Positions 7,627-16,918 are shown, counted from the first letter of the stretch. The stretch: DNA of 64,000 nt from Methylobacterium fujisawaense (GCF_014138435.1 NZ_JACJIM010000001.1:558001-622000); one strand, 5' to 3'. A program made the numbers and translations. The notes: a model not told the origin generated them from the sequence alone.

Positions 7627-8718
7627 ATGGTCGGTGAGCCACCAGGGTCCGGCGCGGCACAACCGCCGGATAACGGCCCCTCGGGGGATCCTGGTCGGGG
7701 TCCGGCACAGGGGACCGCGGAAGCCGCTGCCCTGAGCGACAGCTTCAAGCGATTCGCCGACGTCGTGCCCCTGATGATGTGGCGCTCGGACGAGGCCGGT
7801 CACGCGATCCACCACAACGAGTGTTGGCTGGAATTCACCGGACGCCCCCTCGAGGCGGAACTCGGGCTCGGCTGGCGCAGCGGACTGCATCCCGAGGATT
7901 TCGACCGGCATGCCCGGATCGTCGCCGAGGCCTTCGAGGCGCGGGCGCCGTTCACCGTCGAGTTCCGGCTGCGGCGGCACGACGGCGAGTACCGCTGGCT
8001 GCTCGACACGGCCCGCCCCCTCATGGAGGATGGCCGGTTCCAGGGCTATCTCGGCTCCTGCTTCGACATCACCGACCGCAAGCACGCGGAGGAGCATATC
8101 GAGCACGCGCTGGCCGAGAAGGAGGCGCTGCTGGCCGAGGTCTACCACCGGGTCCGCAACAACCTCCAAGTGATGGTCAGCCTGATCGGCCTCTACGGCC
8201 GGGCGGCGCCGGATGCCTGCCGGGGCAGCTTCGAGGCCCTGGGCCAGCGGGTCCGGGCGATCGCGCTGGTGCAGCAACATCTCCATGAGGCGCCGCACAT
8301 CGCGTCGATCGACCTCAAGGACTACCTCCACCGCCTCGCCTCCGGGCTCGGGCAGCTCCGGCGGGCCGGGCGGATCAGCGTCCATGTCGGCGGCTCGGGG
8401 AACGGCCTCGTGGAGCCGCGTACCGCCAACGCCCTCGGCATGATCGTCGCCGAGATCGTCGCCGAGTGCCTGGACGCCACGGCCGAGCACGTCGCCTGCT
8501 CCATCGCCATCGACATCGAGTCCGGCCTCCCGGCGCGCCTGTCGATCGTCTCCGGGGTGAGCGAGATGGCCGATTCCGGCCGGTCGAACGTCCCGAAGCT
8601 CGGCCCCCGCCTCATCGCCGCCTACGCGGCACAGGCCGAGATCAGCGTGTCGGGCGATGCCAGCCCGGGCGATCCCCTGTGGCTGACCCTGCCGCCGACC
8701 CGCCCCGCCGCGCAATGA
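7627..8718 (+). CDS. PAS domain HisKA_2-type sensor protein with degenerate ATPase domain
   Basis: A 363-residue soluble protein. A PAS domain spans ~40-150 (FADVVPLMMWRSDEAGHAIH to GSCFDITDRK). The H-box EVYHRVRNNLQVMVSLIGLY places the phospho-acceptor His at 174, as in HisKA_2/HWE kinases. The C-terminal domain keeps the overall order but lacks catalytic motifs: where an N-box (NELVTNA-like) is expected it reads MIVAEIVAECLDAT, and there is no DNG/G1 box. It may therefore be a phosphotransfer or scaffold protein rather than an active kinase. No membrane segment is seen and no response regulator is adjacent; sufE follows 80 bases downstream. Confidence 0.82.
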   Translation: MVGEPPGSGAAQPPDNGPSGDPGRGPAQGTAEAAALSDSFKRFADVVPLMMWRSDEAGHAIHHNECWLEFTGRPLEAELGLGWRSGLHPEDFDRHARIVAEAFEARAPFTVEFRLRRHDGEYRWLLDTARPLMEDGRFQGYLGSCFDITDRKHAEEHIEHALAEKEALLAEVYHRVRNNLQVMVSLIGLYGRAAPDACRGSFEALGQRVRAIALVQQHLHEAPHIASIDLKDYLHRLASGLGQLRRAGRISVHVGGSGNGLVEPRTANALGMIVAEIVAECLDATAEHVACSIAIDIESGLPARLSIVSGVSEMADSGRSNVPKLGPRLIAAYAAQAEISVSGDASPGDPLWLTLPPTRPAAQ

Positions 8719-8798
8719 GCGACCGCGTCGCCGGGCCCCGTCGCCATGACGGCGCGGTCGGCCTATAGCGGCGTGGACCCTACCGGACCCGGCCGAGC

Positions 8799-9227
8799 AT
8801 GCTTCCTCCGATCGACACCATCATCGAGAATTTCGAGATCGTCGAAGACGACGACATGCGGCTTGAGTATCTGATTGAGCTGGGCCGCGCCCTGCCGCCG
8901 ATGCCCGAGTCGGAGCGGACCGAGGCGAACCGCGTCCATGGCTGCGAGAGCCAGGTCTGGATCGACACGAAGGCGGAGCCGTCCGACGGCACGCCGCGCC
9001 TCGTCCTCCACGGCTTCAGCGATTCGTTCATCGTCCGCGGCTTCGTGGCGCTGATGGTGGCGCTCTACACCGGCAAGACGCCCCGGGAGGCCGCCGAGAC
9101 CGACGGCCTCGACCTGTTCCGGCAGCTCCGCTTCGGCGCCCACGTGACCTCGAAGCGCTCCAACGGCGTGCGGGCGATGGCGGAACGCATCCACCGCGAC
9201 GCGGTCCGGCTCGCCGCCGGGGCCTGA
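8799..9227 (+). CDS. sufE: SufE family cysteine desulfurase sulfur acceptor
   Basis: A 142-residue protein that accepts sulfane sulfur from the SufS cysteine desulfurase and passes it to the SufBCD scaffold for Fe-S cluster assembly. It starts IDTIIENFEIVEDDDMRLEY and contains NRVHGCESQVW with the active Cys at 49; FIVRGFVALMVALYTGKTP and the C-terminal LTSKRxNG-like segment (HVTSKRSNGVRAM) are typical. Length matches the family. No other suf gene is near, so this is a stand-alone copy. It is convergent with the DUF6456 gene six bases away. Confidence 0.93.
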   Translation: MLPPIDTIIENFEIVEDDDMRLEYLIELGRALPPMPESERTEANRVHGCESQVWIDTKAEPSDGTPRLVLHGFSDSFIVRGFVALMVALYTGKTPREAAETDGLDLFRQLRFGAHVTSKRSNGVRAMAERIHRDAVRLAAGA

Positions 9228-9233
9228 GGGGCC

Positions 9234-10085
9234 TCACCCCCGCCAGAGGCGCAGTCGGCCCCGATCGGGCCCCGTCGCCTCCCGCTCCAGCCCGTAATGC
9301 TCGGCCAGCCGCCCCAGGGCGATGCGGGCCACGACCTTGGCCGAGCGGGCCGGCCAGCGCCGCTCGGCCTCGATCCGCTCCAGGCCCTTGAGGAAGCCGC
9401 AGAGGTCGATCAGCAGGCCCGACAGGTCGCTCCCGACCGCATCGAGGGCCCCGCGCACCCGTTGCCGGGCCGCGATCACGTGGTCGGCCGCGCTGGCCGG
9501 GTCGCGGGGACCGCCGCCATCGACCCGGGGGGCCCCGAAATCCGAGCCCATGCGCGGCAGCAACGCGGCGGCGGTCATGTCCCGCCGCAGCCGCTCGCCG
9601 GCCTCGAACGCCGCCGCGTCGATGAGCGGCGTGCCGTCCCGGTCGCGTCGGCGCACCATCCAGGCCAGGGGGTTCTCGGCAGCGTTGCGGAGGGTCGGCT
9701 CCGCACCACCCCCCTCCACGACGGCGAGGTCGTGGTGCTGGGCCGCGAAGGCCAGATCGCCCGGCATGGCCTGCCGGCGCAGGCGCGCCCGCCCGGCCTC
9801 CGTGATCGTCAGCCGCGTGCCGGCCTCGTTCCACGTCGCCAGATCGGCCGCGGCCAGAGCCCGGCCGGCCGCGGCCGCGAAGCGCCCGCCCCCCACCGAG
9901 ACACCGCCGCCGCCGCGCCGGATCACCAGTGCATCCTCAACCAGGGGATCGGGCCGCGCATCGGCGCCCGCCTCGCCCAGTCGCGCCAGAAGGCGGCACG
10001 CATCCGCCGGCAGATCCCCAGGTCCGGCGCCGCGCGGCTGCGCCTGCACCGAAGCCACGCGGCGACCCTTGAAAGGTTTGTTCAT
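9234..10085 (-). CDS. DUF6456 domain-containing protein
   Basis: A 283-residue protein. Residues ~30-110 look like a winged-helix segment ending in TRLTITEAGRARLRR. The DUF6456 core is NAAENPLAWMVRRRDRDGTP, then LIDAAAFEAGERLRRDMTAA, and ends with a helical region holding LCGFLKGLERIEAERRWPAR. Alphaproteobacterial homologues are widespread and I know no firm function; the ITEAGRA wing suggests DNA binding. The ATG at 10085 is preferred to a GTG seven codons earlier. An AT-rich stretch at 10115-10175 just upstream is the likely promoter. Confidence 0.8.
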   Translation of the reverse strand: MNKPFKGRRVASVQAQPRGAGPGDLPADACRLLARLGEAGADARPDPLVEDALVIRRGGGGVSVGGGRFAAAAGRALAAADLATWNEAGTRLTITEAGRARLRRQAMPGDLAFAAQHHDLAVVEGGGAEPTLRNAAENPLAWMVRRRDRDGTPLIDAAAFEAGERLRRDMTAAALLPRMGSDFGAPRVDGGGPRDPASAADHVIAARQRVRGALDAVGSDLSGLLIDLCGFLKGLERIEAERRWPARSAKVVARIALGRLAEHYGLEREATGPDRGRLRLWRG

Positions 10086-10178
10086 GCTTTGTTCCGTATG
10101 GTTCACCGCGGACGCGCCGAAGCCGCACCATATCAGGAAAAATCAGAATTTCAAGGTTTTTTTACCTACAACTCTCAG

Positions 10179-10415
10179 CTATCGCGCCGCGGTCTTTCGC
10201 GCGGCACGGGTCGGTGCCCGATGGAGGATCTCGGCGATCTCGTCCTCGGACTTGTCCCGGACCTCGTAACCCATCGCCTCGAACCGCTCGATGAGCGCGG
10301 CGCTCTCGGCGGCGGAGCGGGCCGCCCAGACGGCGAGGAGGTCGTTCACCCGGTCCAGCTCCACCTCGGGGTGATCGTCCTGCGCATCCGGCGACGGATT
10401 GGGGATCGCGACCAT
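10179..10415 (-). CDS. Small acidic protein of unknown function
   Basis: A 78-residue product (MVAIPNPSPDAQDDHPEVEL and onward) that I do not recognise. It is strongly helical and charged (VWAARSAAESAALIERFEAM) and ends in an Arg/Ala-rich tail. The ATG at 10415 is preceded by GAGG at good spacing, which supports it as a gene. It runs toward the DUF6456 gene on the same strand, 93 bases away across the AT-rich stretch. No membrane segment or cysteine pair is visible. Confidence 0.6.
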   Translation of the reverse strand: MVAIPNPSPDAQDDHPEVELDRVNDLLAVWAARSAAESAALIERFEAMGYEVRDKSEDEIAEILHRAPTRAARKTAAR

Positions 10416-10577
10416 GGCGGCACCTCGGGATCGAACCGGCGACCGTGTTCGATGCCACGGCCCGTCATGCAACGCCCGAGGTCGGGCGTGGCTCCCGCGG
10501 TCCCGCAACCGAAAGCCGGGTCGCTCGGGCCGACGACGGTCCGCCCGGGGCAGCAACCGGATGGCCGGCGGACGGCG

Positions 10578-12086
10578 CTATTCGGTCTGAGCGCGGTCAT
10601 CCCGGTCGGCGTTCGCCAACGGGGCGACGGCTGTGAAGACGACGCCCTCGGCGCGGTAGTCGATATCGACCCGCCCACCGATCTCCGTGGCCAAAACGCG
10701 CTTGATCAGCTGGGTTCCGAAGCTCGTCTGCCGCGGGGCAACGACCGGGGGACCTCCGCGCTCCTGCCAGCGAATATGGAGGAGCGGAGGCTCCTTCCCG
10801 CCCTGAACGCTCCACGCCACGTCGACCACACCCGCGGCGACAGACAACGCGCCGTACTTGGTCGAGTTGGTCGCCAGCTCATGGAGTGCCAGGGCGTAGG
10901 CGACGACAACCTGTGGGGGCAGGCGCAGATCCGGTCCCGAGAGCTGAAAGCGGTCGCCGTCTTCGACCCCGAAGGGAGCGAGCGAACGCATGATGAGGCC
11001 CTGCATCGAGACGCTGCCGAAATCCTCCGTGATCAGAAGGGTATTGGCGGCCGACATCGCCTGGATGCGCGCCGTCAGCGTCGCGGCGGCGTCCTGCAGC
11101 GAGTTGGCGCGCCGCATGGTCTGCGAGACGACGGCTTGCAGCGAGGCCAGCGTGTTCTGCATGCGATGGTGGAGTTCGCGGGTCAGCAGCGCGCGATGGC
11201 TCTGAACCGCCCGACGGTCCGTGATGTCCTGCGATGTTCCCGTGATCAGGATCGGCGTCCCGTCGGCCCGGTAATGCGCCTTACCCCGAATCTGGACCCA
11301 TCGCTCCTGACCGGCGGGCGTCGTCAGGCGATACTCGGCGTCGAGAAGCGACCGGTTCGCGATCGCCTGCTCGATCGCGTCCTGCTGGACCGCACGATCG
11401 TCCGGGTGGATGGAGGCGCGCAGTTCTTCGAGACTCAGCGGCTCGTCGGGCTGGCGTCCGCAGATCGCCTTGCAGCTGTCGGACGCTGTCAGATGCCCCG
11501 TGTCGAGGTTGATGCTCCAGCTTCCAAGCTGCCCCGCCTCGAGGGCAAAGCGCAGGCGCTCCTCGCTCGCCTGCAACTCGACATTGCGCCGCGCGACCTC
11601 CGCCTCCAGATCAAGGCGGTCGCGCTGGAGGCGAACCAGACGTTCACGCTCCAGGGTGACATCGAACTGGGACGCAAAGAAGTAGGTGAGCTGACCGTCT
11701 TCCCCGAACACGGGAGAGACGAGGAGGCGGTTCCAGAATGTCGAGCCGTCCTTCTTATAGTTCAGGAGGTCGAGTTCGATCGGCGTCCTGCTGTCGATCG
11801 CGCTCCTCAAGCGCGCGACGTCCGCCCGGTCGGTCGCAGGTCCCTGCAGGAAGCGGCAGTTCCGCCCGATGATGGCGTCGCGTCCATAGCCCGTCAGCCG
11901 CGTGAAGGCCGCGTTGGCGAAGACGATCGGGTTGTCGTCTTGTCGCGGGTCGGTGATGAGCATCGGCATGCGCGTGGCGCGAACGGCCGACGAGAAAGGG
12001 TCTGGTCCGGCGCCCGCCCGCGTCAGCTCGCGAATGATGCGGGCTTCTTCCTCATAGTCCGGCACCTGGGCACGTCCTGAACACAT
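10578..12086 (-). CDS. LOV-PAS-HWE blue-light sensor histidine kinase
   Basis: A 502-residue soluble kinase. Residues ~30-145 are a LOV domain with the diagnostic GRNCRFLQG motif, Cys77 being the residue that forms the light-induced flavin adduct. A coiled linker (ERLVRLQRDRLDLEAEVARR) leads to a second PAS domain (~175-290). The HWE/HisKA_2 H-box is RELHHRMQNTLASLQAVVSQ, phospho-acceptor probably His307. The ATPase domain is intact, with ALALHELATNSTKYGALS as N-box and TSFGTQLIKRVLATE near the end. The architecture resembles LOV-histidine kinases of Brucella and other Rhizobiales, where light controls stress and surface behaviour. No response regulator is adjacent. Confidence 0.92.
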   Translation of the reverse strand: MCSGRAQVPDYEEEARIIRELTRAGAGPDPFSSAVRATRMPMLITDPRQDDNPIVFANAAFTRLTGYGRDAIIGRNCRFLQGPATDRADVARLRSAIDSRTPIELDLLNYKKDGSTFWNRLLVSPVFGEDGQLTYFFASQFDVTLERERLVRLQRDRLDLEAEVARRNVELQASEERLRFALEAGQLGSWSINLDTGHLTASDSCKAICGRQPDEPLSLEELRASIHPDDRAVQQDAIEQAIANRSLLDAEYRLTTPAGQERWVQIRGKAHYRADGTPILITGTSQDITDRRAVQSHRALLTRELHHRMQNTLASLQAVVSQTMRRANSLQDAAATLTARIQAMSAANTLLITEDFGSVSMQGLIMRSLAPFGVEDGDRFQLSGPDLRLPPQVVVAYALALHELATNSTKYGALSVAAGVVDVAWSVQGGKEPPLLHIRWQERGGPPVVAPRQTSFGTQLIKRVLATEIGGRVDIDYRAEGVVFTAVAPLANADRDDRAQTE

Positions 12087-12590
12087 CAGACCTCAAGCGC
12101 TGCCGTATAACGCGTCGGCGCCTGCGCATGAAGAGCGCCGAAGACCGTTGAAGCGCCCATCCACCTGAACCGGATTGCTCGGGACCAGGGCGAGGCGCGC
12201 TGCTCCCGGGAAGGCATGACAGCCTTCCCTAGGCCCCCATGGGTGGGGAACGGAGCGACCGCTCGGGGTGGGTTTCCCCCGGTCCGCCTTCGGGCAAGAA
12301 TTCAGGGCCGCGGACATCGTCGCCGCGCCTGTTTCCGGCCCGAAGCAGAATCTCGCGATCCCCGCTCCGTGCCGTCCCGATTTGACGGTCTGCGATGATG
12401 GAACGGGGTGAGAGAATTGTTCCGGATGGTCTCGCGGGACATCCAAATCAGACCAGTGGCCGTGGCGAGCCGCGACCATCCCCATGATGAACCGGCATCA
12501 GGCGCGGGGCCGGGATCACCGCGCGCCGGATCGAACAGCGGTCGGGTGACGTTCCTTACCGCCTACCCGGTCCAAACAGGAGGAACGCTC
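12087..12590. other. Intergenic stretch without a recognised gene
   Basis: This 504-base gap separates the minus-strand LOV kinase from the plus-strand lipoprotein and so must hold divergent promoters. I see no ORF with protein-like composition and a ribosome site. GGAAC at about 12400 followed by GTT has the wrong spacing for an EcfG stress promoter. Confidence 0.5.
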
Positions 12591-12761
12591 ATGCGTATTG
12601 GCTATCTGCTGCCGCTCGTCGGCCTGCTCGCGCTCACGGCCTGCAAAGACGAGAAGAAGGCCGAGCCCCCCCCGCCTCCTCCGCCGCCTGCCAGCACCGC
12701 ACCGGCAAACCCGGCGCCTCCGGCGACGACGACCAACCCGGCCCCAGCCAACAAGCCGTAG
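12591..12761 (+). CDS. Small proline-rich lipoprotein
   Basis: A 56-residue product. Residues 1-18 are a lipoprotein signal (MRIGYLLPLVGLLALTAC) with lipobox LTAC, so Cys18 would be lipidated and the protein anchored in the envelope. After KDEKKAE it consists of a run of eight prolines and an Ala/Pro/Thr tail (PANPAPPATTTNPAPANKP), a disordered linker with no domain. AGGAGGAA seven bases before the ATG is one of the strongest ribosome sites in the window. Similar tiny lipoproteins occur in Rhizobiales; function unknown. A strong hairpin 62 bases downstream likely ends its mRNA. Confidence 0.8.
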   Translation: MRIGYLLPLVGLLALTACKDEKKAEPPPPPPPPASTAPANPAPPATTTNPAPANKP

Positions 12762-12822
12762 CCAACGAGCCTCAAGGGCGGCGGGCCCTGGCACGCATCC
12801 CAGCGCCACAGGACCCGCCGAT

Positions 12823-12856
12823 CGCGACCGGGGCTGATGTCACCGCCCCGGTCGCG
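12823..12856 (+). terminator. Hairpin downstream of the lipoprotein gene
   Basis: A perfect 12-bp stem, CGCGACCGGGGC (12823-12834) with GCCCCGGTCGCG (12845-12856), closes a 10-base loop. It lacks a U-tract, but its strength and position after the lipoprotein stop suggest a transcript end or 3'-stabilising structure. Confidence 0.6.
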
Positions 12857-13048
12857 AGGCTCATACCCGAACCAGCCCCCTGGATCGACAGCCAGGGGGG
12901 GGGGCCTGCCCGTCCGCCCCCACGCAGCCTTGTGCGGAAGCGGACGAGGCCACCCATCCGCTCACGACCCGCCGCAGCGCCCGCGCGACGCGCCCGCATG
13001 CCGGCCTCGAATCGTGCGGCACGCCGATGCGGAGGCGAGTGTCGCCGT

Positions 13049-13432
13049 TCAAAACATCCCGTTGGGGTTGGCTGAGGCCTCTGGCAGGATCTGCAGCACG
13101 TCCCAGTGCTCTACGATCCGGCCGTTCTCATCGAGACGGAAAAGGTCCACGGCCGCGTAATCGTGGTCGCCCGGCCAGTGCTGATGGCAATGCAGCACGA
13201 CCATATCGCCCTCGGCGATTGCCCGCTTCACCGACACCCGCTTCCCCGGCCACTCACGCGCCATGCGCTCGAAATAGGCGATGAAGCCGTCTTTGCCCGT
13301 GGCCACATGCGGGTTGTGCTGGATGTAAGCGTCGCCGGCATACCGCTCGATTGCTTCACGTGGACGGCACTCATTGAACATCAGCTCGTAGAACGCGATC
13401 ACGTTTGCCTTATTTCGCGTGAGATCTGCCAT
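13049..13432 (-). CDS. SnoaL-like / NTF2-fold protein
   Basis: A 127-residue single-domain protein of the SnoaL/ester-cyclase type within the NTF2 fold. It shows the usual sequence order: NVIAFYELMFNECRPREAIE, GDAYIQHNPHVATGKDGFIA, and a C-terminal YAAVDLFRLDENGRIVEHWD followed by VLQILPE. The His in QHNP and the Asp/His in the last strand line the cavity in relatives. Members range from polyketide cyclases to uncharacterised detoxification proteins, so the substrate cannot be named. The start at 13432 gives the canonical N-terminus (MADLTRNKANV). It is a monocistronic minus-strand gene. Confidence 0.85.
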   Translation of the reverse strand: MADLTRNKANVIAFYELMFNECRPREAIERYAGDAYIQHNPHVATGKDGFIAYFERMAREWPGKRVSVKRAIAEGDMVVLHCHQHWPGDHDYAAVDLFRLDENGRIVEHWDVLQILPEASANPNGMF

Positions 13433-13760
13433 GCGGCCTCCCTCTACAACGACAAGGCCAGTCTTCCGCCCCCGACAGCCAGTCGGATCGAGGGCGTCTT
13501 GATCGTGGACGTCTGCGACCGGTGATTGGGAGCATGTCGGCCTAGGGCAGGCAAGTGCCCGCGCCCCCTTCCAAGCCGCTCTCGCAGACAGACCGACGGA
13601 TCGCCGCGTTCTGGACGCTGTGGCCATCTCCCGGAAGCCGGACAGGAATCGTGCGCCGAATGCCCTCTCGGGACCGGGAGCGATCCGATTACCGTAAGCA
13701 GCGCGCCGGGCGACCATCCTCACGAACCGTCAGCCCGCGCGCGGATGGCCTTCGGTCGGA

Positions 13761-13991
13761 TCAAGGGCCGCCGACCGCGCAGGCCGCCCCGGGCTTGCCG
13801 TGCGGGCCGATCCGCTCGACCCGGCTTGCCGTCGCCGCGTTCATGCCGACCACAGGGAGCGCGATGCCGTGGCGACGGAACGTCCGCACCACCCGGTCGA
13901 GGGCGTCGAAGGCCGACATATGCCCCAGGAGAGCCGCCTGGAGGTCGCGCCTGACCGCAGGATACCGTTTGGGCGAACGATCACAGCCGCC
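13761..13991 (-). pseudogene. Remnant of a SulP-family transporter, C-terminal STAS domain
   Basis: An open minus-strand segment between a TAA (13992-13994) and a TGA (13761-13763) translates to RRDLQAALLGHMSAFDALDR, then VVRTFRRHGIALPVVGMNAA and TASRVERIGPHGKPGA. This matches the end of STAS domains in SulP anion permeases, where the usual pattern is SAxxALDxVVxxFRRxG, then VVGxNxASAxxVxxxxxHxKPGA. None of the permease membrane helices is present upstream, and the segment has no ribosome site of its own except an internal ATG. I interpret it as the decayed end of a lost transporter gene; a free-standing small STAS protein is the alternative. Confidence 0.6.
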
Positions 13992-14105
13992 TTACCGGCC
14001 TCCCCCTGCCGCGGGACGGTTGAGACGGCGGGGCGTGCCAGGGCGTCTGAGGTGGACCGGCATCGGCGTGGCAGACGGGCGTCGATCCCCGCGGCCCCTC
14101 CCCCA

Positions 14106-15797
14106 CTAAGCGGCGCGGACCTCGTCCAGGAATTTGCGGACGGCTCGGCTCAGCCCATCGGACCGGACGGCGAGGGTGCGCGCGGCACCGAGAACCTGCG
14201 TCGCAGCCGATCCTGTTTCGCCGGCGCCCTCGCGCACCGATCCGATGTGATCCGTGACCTGCCGGGTCCCGTGTGCGGCCTCCTGGACGTTCCGCGCGAT
14301 CTCGCGCGTGGCCGCGCCCTGTTCCTCGATCGCCGAGGCGATGTGGGTGGCGATGCCGGACATGTCGTCGATCGTGCGGCTCACGCCCTGGACCGCCTCG
14401 ACCGCGCCGCGCGTGGCGGACTGGATCGCACCGATCCGGGCGCTGATCTCTTGCGTCGCCCGGGCTGTCTGCTCGGCCAGTGTCTTGACCTCCGCGGCCA
14501 CCACGGCGAAGCCGCGCCCGGCCTCCCCCGCGCGGGCCGCCTCGATGGTGGCGTTGAGGGCGAGCAGATTGGTCTGGCTCGCCACGCCCGAGATCAGGCC
14601 CGCCGCAACGCCGATCCGGTCGGCACTGTCGGACAGCTCCTGAATGATGGTGCCCGTCTCCTGGGCGCGCGCGATGGCCGTGCCGGCGATCGCGACCGAA
14701 TGCGTCACCTGTCCGCTGATCTCCTGGACGGAGGCCGCCATCTCGTCGGTCGCGCTCGCAACCTGCTGCACGTTGCCGGACGTTTGTTCGGCGGCAACCG
14801 CGACGCTGACTGCGAGCGTATTGGTCTGCGCTGCGATCTCCGTCATCGATGCGGCGGTCGCCTCCATCTCGGTTGCAGCCGCGGTCAGCTCGCCCGTGAG
14901 CGCACCCGCCTCCCGCTCGAAATCACGCGTGATGCGGTCGAGGAGTTCGGCCCGGCGCATCTTGGCGGCATCGGCCTCGGCCTGCAGCGCGGCCAGCCGC
15001 CGAGCCTCGATCCCGGCCTCCTTGAACACCTGCACGGCGTCGGCGATCTGGCCGATCTCGTTCGCCTCGCCCTGGTGCGGGATCGCGACGGCGAGATCCC
15101 CAGCCGCCAACTGCCGCATCGGTTCCAGCACGGCCCGGACACGGGCGGCGATGCTCCGCACGATCAGGGTTCCGAGGATGGTGGCGACCACGAGCGCCAA
15201 GGCGCCGATGGCGAGCATGAGCCGCTTGGCCTTGGACGCGGTCGCAACCCCCTGCGCCACGGCGTTCTCGCCCTTGGCATTGTTGAGGGCTACGATCTCT
15301 TCGAGAGCCTGGGAGGCCGCCTTGATGTGCGGGCGGACGCCGACGAGGCTCTCGCGCAGCGCCAAGTCCTTATGCCCGGTCCGCGAGTATTCCAGCACGG
15401 CGGGGATCGCCGCGAGATAGCTCTGCCATTCACGGCGGAACCCGTCGAAGAGTTCACGCTCGCGCGCGTCGCCGATCAGCGGCGCGAAGTTGCGCATCGC
15501 CGCGGCCGTGGCCTCTGTCTTCTTTGACAGGGCGGCCTCCTCGGCCTGCATGCGGGCAGCGTCGGTGTAGAGGATGTGGTTGACGACGCTGACGCGCACA
15601 TCGATGACGTCGCCGCGCAGTTCGCCGGCATATCGGACGCTCGGCAACGTGTTGGTGCCGAGGTGGGCTTGGTCATCGGCGAGGGTGCCGACCGCGTGGA
15701 GACCCAGGCCGTCGACGAGAAGCAGACAGCCGATGAGCAGGCCCAGGACGCCGACAAGGCGGTGCTTGATCGAAAGTCTGGAGAACCAAATTCTCAT
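14106..15797 (-). CDS. Methyl-accepting chemotaxis protein with periplasmic four-helix domain
   Basis: A 563-residue chemoreceptor. TM1 is residues ~12-34 ([20 protein letters not shown]), a ~160-residue helical periplasmic sensor of the 4HB_MCP type follows, TM2 is near 195-215 ([20 protein letters not shown]), then a HAMP linker ([12 protein letters not shown]) and the signalling domain. The trimer-contact hairpin tip is [20 protein letters not shown] and then [15 protein letters not shown], the CheA/CheW-binding consensus. The HAMP output carries the alphaproteobacterial [16 protein letters not shown] helix. No CWCH pentapeptide for CheR/CheB is visible. The upstream region is markedly AT-rich. 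Confidence 0.95.
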   Translation of the reverse strand: MRIWFSRLSIKHRLVGVLGLLIGCLLLVDGLGLHAVGTLADDQAHLGTNTLPSVRYAGELRGDVIDVRVSVVNHILYTDAARMQAEEAALSKKTEATAAAMRNFAPLIGDARERELFDGFRREWQSYLAAIPAVLEYSRTGHKDLALRESLVGVRPHIKAASQALEEIVALNNAKGENAVAQGVATASKAKRLMLAIGALALVVATILGTLIVRSIAARVRAVLEPMRQLAAGDLAVAIPHQGEANEIGQIADAVQVFKEAGIEARRLAALQAEADAAKMRRAELLDRITRDFEREAGALTGELTAAATEMEATAASMTEIAAQTNTLAVSVAVAAEQTSGNVQQVASATDEMAASVQEISGQVTHSVAIAGTAIARAQETGTIIQELSDSADRIGVAAGLISGVASQTNLLALNATIEAARAGEAGRGFAVVAAEVKTLAEQTARATQEISARIGAIQSATRGAVEAVQGVSRTIDDMSGIATHIASAIEEQGAATREIARNVQEAAHGTRQVTDHIGSVREGAGETGSAATQVLGAARTLAVRSDGLSRAVRKFLDEVRAA

Positions 15798-16564
15798 GGC
15801 CCGAGCGCAGCCCCGACATCTACACCGATGAAAATAGCGATCGATCTTAAATTTTTCCTTAAAATATCAAAATGCGAATGAAAATATCAAATATCAATAC
15901 TAAATTTTACGACACGATAATCGCGTGTCATCTTCCTGATCGGGACCGACATTTGGCGTAATCGAGGCCGTATCATGCGGTCGAAAGTGCCGGAGGCAGG
16001 AAGTCCGCGCCGGATGGATTTCCATCGTCCGCATCTAGCCGAACACGATCCGAAGGTATCAGTCGGCTCTGAGCCGGCCCGTCATCCCTTCCCGAGCCGT
16101 CCGTGAGGTCCTGGCTCGGTTCGGGGCGCTTCGCTTGCCCCGTGAGACGGGACGCAGGCCCACACGACAGCCACCCGTCTCGGCTGGTCGGCGGGCAGGC
16201 CTCGGTTCGACAACCGCCCCACCCATCCCGGCGTCGCGACGGCCAGCCCGCCACCCCGAGCCGGCTGTCGCGATGCCCGACGCGGGTGGCGCCTGCGGGA
16301 CCGGCGCAGGAATCCGCATGGTCGCACCCGCCCGACAGCGGCGTAGCACGTTCTTTTGCCCCCGTGGCCGTTTGAAGAGCAGTCTTTTATCCCACCCGCT
16401 GACATGCAAAATTTAAATCTTAATGACGCGGCCCGTATTGCAATACTTTCCCTAATGTAAGAAGCGGAAGGCCGATCAAATCGGACTTACTGCGAAACGA
16501 TCTCACTCAGAGACCAGTCGATTGTGATCGCACACGCACGATAGCCTTGCCGGAGGGCCACGCC
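15798..16564. other. Intergenic region with two AT-rich islands
   Basis: The 767-base gap between the divergent chemoreceptor and ABM genes holds two AT-rich islands: 15835-15950, upstream of the chemoreceptor, and about 16400-16470, upstream of the ABM gene. The first contains GACACG and CGTGTC arms (15911-15916 and 15924-15929), a possible operator. I find no convincing gene in the GC-rich middle (15960-16390). Confidence 0.55.
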
Positions 16565-16918
16565 ATGACCCGTCAACCCGCGTCTCCCTCCGACAGCGCC
16601 TCGGCTGCCGGAGCGCATCGTGGGCCGACCCACGGTCTCGTCGTAACCCTGGAGGCGAAGAACGGGCAGCAGGAGCAGGTCGCGCAGACGCTCCACGCCG
16701 CCTTCACGACCGCCATCCGCGAGGGCGGCACCGCGACGTGGTACGCCTACCGCATCTCGGAGACGCGCTTCGGCATCTTCGACACGTTCTTCGACGAGGA
16801 CGCGCGCAAGTCCCATCTGGATGGGGAGGTCGGCCGCTTGCTGAGCCGCATCGGCGAGGAAATCCTCGTCGGCCCGCCAGACTTTCGGGCCATCTCGATC
16901 CTCGCGTCCAAGATCTAG
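16565..16918 (+). CDS. ABM-type dimeric alpha-beta barrel protein (putative quinol monooxygenase)
   Basis: A 117-residue protein of the antibiotic-biosynthesis-monooxygenase (ABM) fold. After a ~22-residue polar leader it reads HGLVVTLEAKNGQQEQVAQT, then GTATWYAYRISETRFGIFDT and a SHLDGEVGRLL helix. Relatives are cofactor-free monooxygenases or heme/quinone-acting enzymes, and no conserved active residue lets me choose. The ATG at 16565 has GGAGG nine bases upstream. Its sequence is clearly related to the C-terminal ~100 residues of the monooxygenase encoded 65 bases downstream, so the two genes probably act together. Confidence 0.85.
   Translation: MTRQPASPSDSASAAGAHRGPTHGLVVTLEAKNGQQEQVAQTLHAAFTTAIREGGTATWYAYRISETRFGIFDTFFDEDARKSHLDGEVGRLLSRIGEEILVGPPDFRAISILASKI

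Noticed and set aside
10413..10490. A tRNA-like segment on the minus strand (GGTTCGATCC near a CCGCCA end)
   Set aside because: The T-arm does not pair (only about three base pairs), no D-arm or anticodon arm folds, and the segment covers the start and ribosome site of a plausible small gene.
12398..12420. GGAAC followed by GTT, resembling an EcfG general-stress promoter
   Set aside because: The spacing of 14 bases is shorter than the usual 16-18 between the two boxes.
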